From the NCBI GenBank assembly GCA_002839675.1, contig PGYM01000001.1:796683-860682 (forward strand): DNA of 64,000 nucleotides. Direction: 5' to 3'. The DNA is from Methanomicrobiales archaeon HGW-Methanomicrobiales-1 (GTDB lineage Archaea; Halobacteriota; Methanomicrobia; Methanomicrobiales; Methanospirillaceae). A program made the translations under genes and the position numbers. Positions 35,304 to 44,147 of this stretch are shown one piece after another. Position 1 is the stretch's first letter; the number at the start of each line of letters is the position of its first letter. The notes under the pieces are model-generated. The model saw nothing but the letters and a program-made list of their open reading frames with translations. It was not told the origin of the DNA and made no database searches.

Positions 35304-35698
35304 ACAGATTGCCGTGTTTGTCTGCACTGCAATCCATTGCCTGTCCCTGCACGCGTAACGCTTTGCAAATTATCTGCACAGCAACGACGGGAAAGACTGC
35401 ACTGGTTGCAATGATTCACGGTTCTATAATAACAATACCTCGCAGGGTATTAAAGCTCTCGCGTGGGAGTGAACATTGAGTATTATTTTCCTTTCTTTAA
35501 AGCTGAATCAGGACCTGCCATCCGGCCAATCGCAGAATTATAAACCGGTTCATCAATCCGGATTAGGCAGGTTCCCGGAATGGTTTTAAACAAAGATATC
35601 CCCCAAAAAGGGAATAAAGAATATACTATATATCATGGAATAAAATACTAGTATAAAAGCCTGCAAATTATTCAGACACCGAGGTTCACTCCCGTTTT
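35304..35698. other. Intergenic region with promoter of the metalloprotease gene
   Basis: No gene seen. It becomes AT-rich toward the right end. ACTAGTATAAAAG at about 35648-35660 lies 40-50 bases before the next start and is a good TATA box. The left part is the upstream flank of the tRNA gene. Confidence 0.5.
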
Positions 35699-36829
35699 AT
35701 GACCTGGCTCTCGTACCTCAGAAAATCCGGTTTGGTTCTTGCCGTTATCATGATCTTTGCTCTTACCTACACGGTTTCTGCGGTTTCTGCGGCAAATTCT
35801 GTGATTGTGATGGTGAAGGATACCCGGACCAAGCAACCTCTGGACGATGCCCAGGTTTATTTTGACGGCGGATACCGTGGAACAACTTCTTCTGCGAATG
35901 GGGCCGGGACACTGGTGATCCAGGATGTAAAAACCGGAACCCATACCGTGCGGGTGACCCGGCCCGGGTTTAAGGAGGTTACGAAAAAAATTGCTTTCCC
36001 TGCAGAACCTTCCGTTGAAGTATCAATATCCAAAGGATCCCTGGTCTCCCTGAACCCGGAGGGTCCGGCAAAAAACGCAATCAATATTATTTTCTATCCT
36101 TCATCGACATCATATAACTGCAAAGACCATGCCAAAGTTTCTACCCCTCTCTATATGACCAATGAGACCCGGTTTAAGGAGGACGCGATGAACCTTATTG
36201 ATAACTCTTTTATGAATATGGATCAGTATACTTCCCCCTCAAATCCTCTTCCTGAAAACTACCGGGATCATTTCAATTTTTATTATTATTATGACCCGTC
36301 TGCACCGGCGGATGCATTTTCCGGCTGTGCCGGAACCGTGCCTGAGAGCTACTGGAACGATGTCACCTTCAGTGACGTGACGGTTATCCTTTACCCGCAA
36401 TATTATGGGATTTATGCGGATTCCACCTGCCAGCCTACAGGATGCTTCCAGAACTTTGGGCCGGGACGCAGCGTGATGAAGGCCCCTGCTGACCAGGTGA
36501 TGTTATTCAGACACGAGTCGGGACACGCGGTATTCGAATTGATCGATACCTATTGCGGCTCTACCTATTATTACCAGAATGATCCCCACGCAAATGTCTG
36601 GGCCTCAGAAGAGTCGTGCAGGACTGATGCACAAACCAATAACCGGGATCCGGACCTGTGCCGCCAGATACAGAAAAAAAATTCTGTTTCAACGTCGTGC
36701 ATTAAGGATTTCTGGCAATGGGATCCCATGCCGGACATCATGGCTAACGGGTATGGCGGAAAATTCGGGGATGCTTCCACACAACGAATCAACTATGTCC
36801 TGTCACAATCGGGAGCTGAACGACCATGA
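35699..36829 (+). CDS. Secreted zinc-metalloprotease-like protein with N-terminal carboxypeptidase-regulatory/PEGA domain
   Basis: The signal peptide or anchor is at residues 10-33. A beta-sandwich domain follows (VMVKDTRTKQPLDDAQVYFD to TRPGFKEVTKK). The C-terminal half has a zinc motif in FRHESGHAVFELIDTYCG, resembling the HE-x2-H plus downstream Asp/Glu-Tyr of IgA-peptidase-like M64 enzymes. Eight or so cysteines in the exported part may form disulfides. The gene overlaps the next by 4 bases (ATGA), so the two products are made together. Proteolysis is inferred from the motif only. Confidence 0.7.
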   Translation: MTWLSYLRKSGLVLAVIMIFALTYTVSAVSAANSVIVMVKDTRTKQPLDDAQVYFDGGYRGTTSSANGAGTLVIQDVKTGTHTVRVTRPGFKEVTKKIAFPAEPSVEVSISKGSLVSLNPEGPAKNAINIIFYPSSTSYNCKDHAKVSTPLYMTNETRFKEDAMNLIDNSFMNMDQYTSPSNPLPENYRDHFNFYYYYDPSAPADAFSGCAGTVPESYWNDVTFSDVTVILYPQYYGIYADSTCQPTGCFQNFGPGRSVMKAPADQVMLFRHESGHAVFELIDTYCGSTYYYQNDPHANVWASEESCRTDAQTNNRDPDLCRQIQKKNSVSTSCIKDFWQWDPMPDIMANGYGGKFGDASTQRINYVLSQSGAERP

Positions 36830-38112
36830 GATGGATCACCCTCTGTTGTCTGTTACTCATTCTCACAGGATTAGCCTGTAATCCGGTCTCCGGAGCGCAA
36901 CCCCTTCCCGATTATGGAAAAATTCTGCAGATACACCTGGATTACCAGGATGGCAGGTATTCCATATCTTCACCGGAAATCACCTACGGGAAATCTCCCA
37001 ACCTGAATATCCGGACCGGAAACTTAAAAGGAGTAATTCTCGATGCAAAGGGAAATGAATTAAAATCCTTCTCGTTCCAGGCGCCGGGAGTTGCCCAGGG
37101 AGATATTTTAGGGCCTGCGGGTGGCGACAGTCTTATCGGATTTACCGAGAGTCCCGCGAACGGGAACATGGTTCTCACAATTCCATATCAGCAGGATATG
37201 CAGAAGTTCAGCTTGTCTGACACCCGGGATGGCAGTCTTTTAGTTTCAGCGGATCTCCTCCCTGCGGTTGCAGCCTTCTGCACCGATTATCCCTATGATC
37301 CCGATTGCCTTGCGCAAGTCCCTGCAGCAAAATCTGCAGTACCTGATCCAGGTACCAGTCTTGTCCTTGTTGCTCTCTTATCCGCCTCTGTTATTGGCGC
37401 AGCGATAATGGCGATCCTGACTATCCGTCGCAAGACCAAAGTGCAGACTCCTGAAAAAGAGGTAGTCCTCATTGTCGATGACGAACCGGATCTTGTCAAC
37501 CTCATAGACATACTTCTTGATAAAAAAGGCTATGCAACGCTCAAAGCCTTCAGTGGAAAGGAATGTCTCGACATTCTCCGGAAACAAATTCCTGACCTGA
37601 TACTTCTGGATGTACGGATGGAACCCATGGACGGGTGGCAGGCGCTCGAAGAGATCAAGAAAAACCCGGAAACCAAATCGATCCCGGTCCTGATGCTCAC
37701 CGGACAAAGACTCACTGCAGGTGCTGCAAAACAATACAATATCTGTATCGATGATTATATCACAAAACCCTTCCAGCCCAATGATCTCTATGCAGCAATT
37801 GATAATATTGTTGAACGAAAACAGAAGTTGAAAGATTCCCTGGTCTTAGCCAAAAAAGCCGGTGTTGACAAGGAAATGTTCTGTGAATATGCCAAGCTTT
37901 CCCGGCGCATATCGGTCAATAAGAGAATCATCGATATCCTGCAGGGACCTGAGGGTACTCCCGTGTGGGCGGATGAGAGCAACCGTGACGACAAGGCGGT
38001 TATCGAGCACATGCATGTCACCACCCGGGTCAATGAAAAACGTGTTGAACAGTTACGGCAGGAAATTAACAAAGCATTCAGATCCAAGGGGCTACCGGAA
38101 CTCAGTTTGTAA
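36826..38112 (+). CDS. Membrane-anchored response regulator: exported domain, one helix, cytoplasmic receiver domain
   Basis: Order: a signal peptide (1-24), an exported domain of about 150 residues without known family, and a transmembrane helix near 177-200 (LVLVALLSASVIGAAIMAIL). A canonical receiver domain follows (LIVDDEPD acidic pair, LILLDVRM phospho-Asp, LMLTGQ, YITKPF Lys), then a helical C-terminal tail of about 95 residues. A receiver tethered to an exported domain, without a kinase or DNA-binding domain in the same chain, is unusual. Translational coupling to the metalloprotease-like gene suggests that the exported parts work together and that signalling crosses the membrane in one direction or the other. 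Confidence 0.75.
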   Translation: MRWITLCCLLLILTGLACNPVSGAQPLPDYGKILQIHLDYQDGRYSISSPEITYGKSPNLNIRTGNLKGVILDAKGNELKSFSFQAPGVAQGDILGPAGGDSLIGFTESPANGNMVLTIPYQQDMQKFSLSDTRDGSLLVSADLLPAVAAFCTDYPYDPDCLAQVPAAKSAVPDPGTSLVLVALLSASVIGAAIMAILTIRRKTKVQTPEKEVVLIVDDEPDLVNLIDILLDKKGYATLKAFSGKECLDILRKQIPDLILLDVRMEPMDGWQALEEIKKNPETKSIPVLMLTGQRLTAGAAKQYNICIDDYITKPFQPNDLYAAIDNIVERKQKLKDSLVLAKKAGVDKEMFCEYAKLSRRISVNKRIIDILQGPEGTPVWADESNRDDKAVIEHMHVTTRVNEKRVEQLRQEINKAFRSKGLPELSL

Positions 38113-38292
38113 CCGGATCCCGGAGAGGAATTCTCTCGCCATCCGGGAACTGATTTTCCGGCCCAGGTAATTTTTTTGATGAATTTTTAGCGATCTCAGT
38201 TTCCCGGAAAAACGATGCTGTGACATATCATTTGCCGGTCAAAACGTATTATTCGACAAAAATAATATGTCAGACTACATAACCGATACTAC

Positions 38293-39282
38293 ATGGTACG
38301 GATGCAGCACCCCTACGATACTCTTATCGATGCATTCGTCCTGATGAAGATCCCCCGGGACCTTCTTGTATGTGAACTCTGGCTTGCCGCAGCTCTTCTT
38401 GCGATCTACCTGCCATTCCTGAATGAATCCTTTTTGCGGATTATTTTTGGTGTGCCGCTCGTATTGTTTATCCCGGGGTATGCTCTTATCGCCGCTCTCT
38501 TTCCCGCTGCACGGGACATTGATGGGATCGAACGTGTCGCACTATCGTTCGGGCTCTCCATTGCCATTGTCCCCCTTACCGGTCTTGCGCTTAACTATAC
38601 TCCCTGGGGGATCCGGCTTGACCCTATTGTGACCTGCCTGAGTATCCTTACGGTCGGATTATGTCTTGCAGCCCAGTACCGCAGGGCCCGGTTGCCGGAA
38701 GAAGAACGGTTCACTGTCCCATTCCGGGAAATACAACGGGCAATTTCCGATGAATTCTTCAAAAAAGAGGGAAGCTCCCCTGCCGATCGTATTCTTTCCA
38801 TCATCCTGCTCATCGCGATTATTGCGGCAGTAGGGACTACCGTTTATGTGATTGTTGTTCCCAAGGAGGGTGAGAAGTTTTCGGAATTTTTTATCCTTGG
38901 TGAAAAGCAGAAGGCCGCTGATTACCCGACCCGGATTATGACTGGCATGAACAATTCTCTTTTTATCGGCATTGGCAACCATGAATACCGCACCGTCAAT
39001 TATACCGTTGAGACCTATTTTTTAACTATGAATTTCGATGAAAGGACCAATACTTCCTCCCTTGAATCCATGAATCGTCTCGACCGGTTCACGGTATCGG
39101 TTCCTCATAACGAGACGGTCATCAACCCGTATTTTTTCACTCCTACAACGACATCCGTCAACCGGTTAGAATTTCTCCTGTTCAATGAAACCGTTCCTGA
39201 CGACCAGATCACGGGGATGGACCGGATCAACCAGAGTTACCGGGACCTGCATCTCTGGGTTACGGTCCGGTCGGTACCCTGA
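38293..39282 (+). CDS. DUF1616 membrane protein
   Basis: Four or so transmembrane helices in the first 110 residues and one near 165-185 (ILSIILLIAIIAAVGTTVYVIVV). An exported C-terminal domain of about 140 residues follows, with GEKQKAADYPTRIMTGMNNSLFIGIGNHEYRTVNY-type sequence and several N-x-S/T sites. This is the DUF1616 layout, a family common in methanogens and often near surface-glycan genes. Function unknown. A start at 38302 is also possible. Confidence 0.8.
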   Translation: MVRMQHPYDTLIDAFVLMKIPRDLLVCELWLAAALLAIYLPFLNESFLRIIFGVPLVLFIPGYALIAALFPAARDIDGIERVALSFGLSIAIVPLTGLALNYTPWGIRLDPIVTCLSILTVGLCLAAQYRRARLPEEERFTVPFREIQRAISDEFFKKEGSSPADRILSIILLIAIIAAVGTTVYVIVVPKEGEKFSEFFILGEKQKAADYPTRIMTGMNNSLFIGIGNHEYRTVNYTVETYFLTMNFDERTNTSSLESMNRLDRFTVSVPHNETVINPYFFTPTTTSVNRLEFLLFNETVPDDQITGMDRINQSYRDLHLWVTVRSVP

Positions 39283-39562
39283 TACGCAGGACTTTTCCGG
39301 TGAATTACCCGGTTGAATCCGCGGGGTATTCCCCGGATCGTGGCTCTAAAAAAAACGTGCACCGGAAATATTTTTTATTTTTCCCCGCATCGAATTATTA
39401 CACCCGTTTGATGCTGCCTGACAAGGGAACACAAGGTCGGGTTATTATCCGCCATGATGGCAAATTTTTTCCCCCGCACCGGTAGGGTCAGAATCATTCA
39501 TGAAGAAAATTAAAAAAGAATCGTCCGTTGACTTGATCACACCCGCTCTGGAAATAAAAAAA
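39283..39562. other. Intergenic region between convergent genes
   Basis: No gene seen. It contains GGCTCTA8CG near 39343, nearly identical to the string near 186-200. On the minus strand this is a run of eight T, which would suit the end of the MoxR operon transcript. Confidence 0.45.
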
Positions 39563-40339
39563 TTATTCGGGAAGTACCGAAAAGACAGCGGTGACATTCG
39601 GGAGCTTGGGGTCGGGTGCACAGCGTTCCATCTGGATAACTTTTCCCGTTCCCTCGGCAAAAACCGTTGCAAAGAGACTGCAGACCGGGCAGGGGTTTGC
39701 AATGCAGCATCGGGGAGACTCCCGGATCATAGCCCTGCACCCGTTGATGAGCCGGTAATTTTCCATTGTCACGGTAATTATCTCCTCCTGGTGAGTGGAA
39801 TCTACCCGTTCTGCCACATCGAGAACTTCTACGCCAAGTTCCTTAATCAGATTATGAAGTGCCGTCATCTCAAAGGGAATCGTGAAATGCTCCCGTTCCC
39901 GGAGAAGGCGGAGCAGGGGTGCGCATGACGGCTCTGTCATGAGACCGGCCGCATCCGTTCCCATAACAAACGATTCAGTCGAGAGTGGCACGCCATGGTA
40001 TTCTGCTACCGGCAGGAACTGAACCGAATGAGTTTTATTTTCCGTAACCTCTGGTATGAAACAGGCATTTCCCTGGATACCCAGGTCCGCACAAATTCTT
40101 ACAAGGTTAATACTTCCCTGGACCGGAAGAAGGCTCATGTACCGGAGATCAAGAGGATCGCTTCCGGATAATGTTGCAAAAAAGATGCCCGTCAGCAGGC
40201 ATACCAGTGCGGCTACGACAAGCGCGGCACTCGTAAAATCGCCCCGGTTGGTCAGGATTGCGGTGCTGATCAGGACACCTGCCATGATAACCAGGACCAG
40301 TGCTGCACGGTAGTTGGGGTTTAATGAGGGAATTTTCAT
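39563..40339 (-). CDS. Conserved membrane protein at the end of the MoxR/DUF58 operon
   Basis: Two transmembrane helices near the N-terminus (about 11-30 and 36-56), then a soluble domain of 200 residues. That domain has four cysteines near its end (RCCIANPCPVCSLFA), which could bind metal or form disulfides. Archaeal MoxR/DUF58 clusters often carry such a gene, but I cannot name its function. It starts 3 bases after the upstream gene. Confidence 0.6.
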   Translation of the reverse strand: MKIPSLNPNYRAALVLVIMAGVLISTAILTNRGDFTSAALVVAALVCLLTGIFFATLSGSDPLDLRYMSLLPVQGSINLVRICADLGIQGNACFIPEVTENKTHSVQFLPVAEYHGVPLSTESFVMGTDAAGLMTEPSCAPLLRLLREREHFTIPFEMTALHNLIKELGVEVLDVAERVDSTHQEEIITVTMENYRLINGCRAMIRESPRCCIANPCPVCSLFATVFAEGTGKVIQMERCAPDPKLPNVTAVFSVLPE

Positions 40340-40342
40340 GGT

Positions 40343-40810
40343 TTATGTTCCGGTATAATATTTCCTGAACTGGTAGGTGCGGACCGACTGGAACGCGAGG
40401 ATTAGGATAATTATACTCCCGAGAACCAGGAGCAAGGACAGCACATGGTTTGAGACCTGGACGAGCAGTGCGACAATCAGTGAACTGCCAAAGAAAAATG
40501 CCAGGTTTTTAAAATCCTGGCGGGATTCAAGGATTCCCAATACTCCACTCATGATTCCGGCAAGCATGCAGAGGGCAAATAATCCCGCCCAGATATTTGT
40601 TATACTGCATGCAACCACAAGGGCTTCACCACTACATGCCAGGTAGAACCCGCGATCCTGCCCTGTTCGGGAGAGCATGAGGACGAAAAAAAAGATGATG
40701 AGCAGGATCATATTGAGATACCACTCCGGTAAAGCCTGGAAGATAGTAATGGCGGTGATCCCGGCAGCCAGGGCCATGAAAAACCAGTATTCCGGCAGGA
40801 GAGGTTTCAT
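40343..40810 (-). CDS. Small integral membrane protein of the MoxR/DUF58 operon
   Basis: 155 residues, almost entirely hydrophobic with five predicted helices and a short charged tail (FRKYYTGT). It overlaps the DUF58 gene by 4 bases (ATGA). No family recognised. Confidence 0.65.
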   Translation of the reverse strand: MKPLLPEYWFFMALAAGITAITIFQALPEWYLNMILLIIFFFVLMLSRTGQDRGFYLACSGEALVVACSITNIWAGLFALCMLAGIMSGVLGILESRQDFKNLAFFFGSSLIVALLVQVSNHVLSLLLVLGSIIILILAFQSVRTYQFRKYYTGT

Positions 40811-42120
40811 GCATGCCCCCTGAGATTATTTTCAGGATAATCCCGTAATCCGGATTTACCCGGGCGTGTGGAATCCATAATCCTGACCTGCACCCGGATA
40901 TTCTGGGATCTTAATGGTCGTTCCACGTGCCGGATATGGCTGTTGTCCCCGCATCCCAGCGAGAAGATATAGGCTTCAGTCATCAGGAGCTGGGAGAGTG
41001 TCCGGGCAACCTGCCCGGAAAACAGGGGGGATCTCTGGTACTGCAGGATGCTGAGATATCGGTTGCGCAGGAGTTCATAAAATTCCTTTACCGGCGAATC
41101 TTCAGCCAGCCGGAGTGCTTTTTCACTATCCCGGACATGTGACCGGAGATCTGAACGGTCCGGCATGTGGTAGAAGTGAACCGGTCGTTCTGCCGGATGC
41201 ATCCATTCCAGGAGTTCGGACATGCAGCGGGAAATGTTCTTTTCTTCCCGTATCAGGTGAAGAATATTGGGCCCTGATATGATGAGCACCGATACCTGCT
41301 GGTATTTCTCTATAGTCTGCTTCACCATGCCGGCAGCTTCAGATACCATCCTGTTGAACTCCTTCTCCGGATAGGGAGCGCCACACCAGGGAAGATCGAT
41401 AATAATCAGGGGGGGATGATTCATCAGCGCGGTATATTTCCGGATAAAGAGTTTGTCGTATTTGGCAGAGATCTTCCAGTCAACATGCCGCAGGTCATCG
41501 CCGGGACAATATTCCCTTAGGGAATGGATATCTAACCCACTTCGCACACTTTTTTTCCGGTTATCCCTTGTACCTTCCGATAACTCCGATACCGGTGCTG
41601 CGAACAATCCTGTCGGCAGGACGGTAAGAACGGGCTGTCGATCAGATTCCCGTGCCAGGCAGAGAGAATCTTCAAAAAAAAGATTCCGAACCGTCACCGA
41701 CACCCCGGAGAAAGGATGAGATCCATGGGTGAGAGGAATGATCTGGTAACTGCACTGGTGTGCCGGTAACGAGTGATCAGGACGGGTTGCTATTGTTGTT
41801 TCACCCTCTGCAAGGATTGTACCCGAGGGAAGCAGATCTGAAACCAGCACCTGCATCCGGGGCAATCCCCTGAACGAGATGCTGGAAACCACCTGGAGTT
41901 TTGTCCCTTTCCTGACAGGATTCCGGCTGAGTGTCCGCTGTATCTCTACTGACCTGACAATTTCCTGCATGCGGTGCTCAAAGAGGATGTACTGCCCCAG
42001 AATGGCGGTGATGAGTGTACCCCCGGCAAAAAATATCCCCATATCATCGAGGATAAGCGAACAGGAAATAAGGAGGATGCCGGTAAGGCATAATCCCTGG
42101 GTACATCGTCTTAGCAGCAA
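40807..42120 (-). CDS. DUF58 domain protein
   Basis: Two N-terminal transmembrane helices, a beta-rich domain and the DUF58 signature DDLRHVDWKISAKYDKLFIRKY near residues 235-256, followed by a von Willebrand A-like fold without a complete MIDAS. DUF58 proteins are regular partners of MoxR ATPases, which are thought to remodel or activate them. It sits 3 bases behind moxR, with two small membrane genes following. Confidence 0.85.
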   Translation of the reverse strand: MLLRRCTQGLCLTGILLISCSLILDDMGIFFAGGTLITAILGQYILFEHRMQEIVRSVEIQRTLSRNPVRKGTKLQVVSSISFRGLPRMQVLVSDLLPSGTILAEGETTIATRPDHSLPAHQCSYQIIPLTHGSHPFSGVSVTVRNLFFEDSLCLARESDRQPVLTVLPTGLFAAPVSELSEGTRDNRKKSVRSGLDIHSLREYCPGDDLRHVDWKISAKYDKLFIRKYTALMNHPPLIIIDLPWCGAPYPEKEFNRMVSEAAGMVKQTIEKYQQVSVLIISGPNILHLIREEKNISRCMSELLEWMHPAERPVHFYHMPDRSDLRSHVRDSEKALRLAEDSPVKEFYELLRNRYLSILQYQRSPLFSGQVARTLSQLLMTEAYIFSLGCGDNSHIRHVERPLRSQNIRVQVRIMDSTRPGKSGLRDYPENNLRGHA

Positions 42121-42123
42121 AAC

Positions 42124-43251
42124 TCAGAGCACCTCGACTTTTGCCAGTATCTCATCCAATACCTGACCCCGCGTGATTCCCTCGATCTCTGCGTCCTGGG
42201 AGAGTATTATGCGATGGGAGAGCGCTTCTTTGGAAATATGCTTGATGTCATCAGGAATGACATACGTGCGATTATTCAGGGCAGCCAGTGTCTTACCCCC
42301 GTTGATGAGGGCTAACGAGGCACGGGTTGATACGCCAAGTTCAATATCCGGGTGTGTTCGTGTTGCAACAACCAGGTCCCGGATATATTTTAAAACCGGC
42401 TCTTCGACAGTGACCTGCCTGACTACCTGGATATAGTGCCTGAGAATCTGCGGATTGAGAACCGGCCTGATTGTCCTGGAAAAAGAATCCCAGTGAAGCT
42501 GACCGGCATTTGCACGTTTTATAATGCTGAGTTCCTCTTCAGCACTCAGGTAGTCCGACCGGATGCTGAACATGAACCGGTCACGCTGCACTTCGATTAA
42601 CGGAAATGTTCCCTCGAATTCATGGGGGTTTTGTGTTGCAATAACAAAAAAAGGCGATTGCATCGGCAGGGTGATCCCATCCAGGGTTACCTGGCGTTCA
42701 CTCATTGCCTCGATAAAGGCACTCTGCGATTTCGGGTTGATACGGTTGATTTCATCAACGAGCAGGATGTTGGTGAAGACCGGCCCTCTCCGCAGGACAA
42801 ATTCTTTTTTATTGGTATCATAGATCCGGACCCCGAGCATATCTGCAGGCTGGGTATCTATTGCCCCCTGAATACGGTTGAAACTGCAACCGGTGATTAA
42901 CGCAATGGTTTTTGCAATCGTTGTTTTTGCCGTACCTGGCACTCCTTCTACGAGAATGTGGCCCTCGTTAAGAAGGGCAATCAGGATCAAATCGATGATA
43001 TCCTGGTTACCGACAACAAATTCATTCAGTTTTTCATTGATTGCGGCAGATAACCGGGTAATCTCGCCAATCTCTTTTTCCAGTTCGGATGCAGACAGCC
43101 GGGCAATATCCGGATTCTCTATTTTGGGGGAATCTGCTCCAATCCCGGTTGTGGCAGATCCCCGGGAACCGTCCGGTTTATCCTTTTTCTCTTCACGTGC
43201 ATAGATTCGTGATATGTCAGCAATTTTTTTTTCCAGGTTGTTCTGCGTCAT
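42124..43251 (-). CDS. MoxR-family AAA+ ATPase
   Basis: Chaperone-like AAA+ ATPase. Walker A is EGVPGTAKTTIAKT, Walker B is ILLVDEINRINPKSQSAF, and sensor 1 is FVIATQNPHEFEGTFPL, with a C-terminal lid. About 60 charged, low-complexity residues precede the domain. ATG 43251 is chosen: it lies just after the stop of the upstream gene (43260) and has AGGGGGCAGG directly before it. It works with DUF58/DUF4129/DUF4350 proteins in envelope-associated complexes; the substrate is unknown. Confidence 0.9.
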   Translation of the reverse strand: MTQNNLEKKIADISRIYAREEKKDKPDGSRGSATTGIGADSPKIENPDIARLSASELEKEIGEITRLSAAINEKLNEFVVGNQDIIDLILIALLNEGHILVEGVPGTAKTTIAKTIALITGCSFNRIQGAIDTQPADMLGVRIYDTNKKEFVLRRGPVFTNILLVDEINRINPKSQSAFIEAMSERQVTLDGITLPMQSPFFVIATQNPHEFEGTFPLIEVQRDRFMFSIRSDYLSAEEELSIIKRANAGQLHWDSFSRTIRPVLNPQILRHYIQVVRQVTVEEPVLKYIRDLVVATRTHPDIELGVSTRASLALINGGKTLAALNNRTYVIPDDIKHISKEALSHRIILSQDAEIEGITRGQVLDEILAKVEVL

Positions 43252-43259
43252 CCTGCCCC

Positions 43260-44147
43260 CTAGATTATCTTCTTTTTCCATGCCCATGCCATGCCCAGCA
43301 TCAACAGGCATAATATGAAAATCTCTATATTTACTGTGTTTCTTATTACATGAAATATTTCGCCCACTCCATCGGCATTGCCGGTACGGGAATTCATCTG
43401 GTCGATCAGGACTGAATTATCACCGGCAACAATATTCCGGATAAGGAAACGGTTATTCTCGTTTTCTGCCGGGGAATACATACTGTTGATAAAGATGCTC
43501 GGATCGGAGAGAACGATGAGTTGACCGGATCCTATTGAATCAAGGGTCATGACCGGAAAAGTTCCCATGTTCTCTCCCGTATTGAGCCTGCGATCCCCAT
43601 TGCCATCGCTCCAGCTCATAACTGAAGTCAGCATAAGCGGAGAACCGCCATCCAGCGGAGCGGCACGGTTTAATGCTATATCCTCGGGAAGAGTTACCGG
43701 GCTTTTTTCCGCAGAATGGTACGCTATGACCGAATAGGGATCAGCATTACTCCGGTCAAGACTCGACAGGTTCCCCGGAAGGATCTTAATGCTGCTGCCA
43801 ATCCCGTCCAGGATCTCATTTCCGGTTCCAAAATCATCTGCAAGGAAGATCGTGTTGCCTCCTTGCAGAAATGCACGGTACGCCGTGAGTTCCCCGGCTG
43901 CAGGATGACGGTATGGCGCAATAATCAGGAGAGTAGTATTGCGTGGGTAACCGGCAAGTTTATCCGGATCTGAAATTTCCACGCACCGGTGCCGGTCGAG
44001 ATCGGAAAAAAACGAAGAGGTGCCATTCCAGCCAACATTATAGCGCGAGAACTCCATGTTATTGGCAGAAATATGTATGATAAGGATGAACACGGCTGCA
44101 AGGAGTATCATTCCTGCAATCCAGGTTTTTGTCCTAATGTTTTTCAC
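43260..44147 (-). CDS. DUF4350 domain protein
   Basis: One transmembrane helix at the start (10-30) and one at the end, with an exported domain between them of the DUF4350/GATase-like kind (NTTLLIIAPYRHPAAGELTAY, then GGNTIFLADDFGTGNEIL). This is a standard member of MoxR-DUF58-DUF4129 clusters. It overlaps the DUF4129 gene by 14 bases. Function unknown. Confidence 0.75.
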   Translation of the reverse strand: MKNIRTKTWIAGMILLAAVFILIIHISANNMEFSRYNVGWNGTSSFFSDLDRHRCVEISDPDKLAGYPRNTTLLIIAPYRHPAAGELTAYRAFLQGGNTIFLADDFGTGNEILDGIGSSIKILPGNLSSLDRSNADPYSVIAYHSAEKSPVTLPEDIALNRAAPLDGGSPLMLTSVMSWSDGNGDRRLNTGENMGTFPVMTLDSIGSGQLIVLSDPSIFINSMYSPAENENNRFLIRNIVAGDNSVLIDQMNSRTGNADGVGEIFHVIRNTVNIEIFILCLLMLGMAWAWKKKII

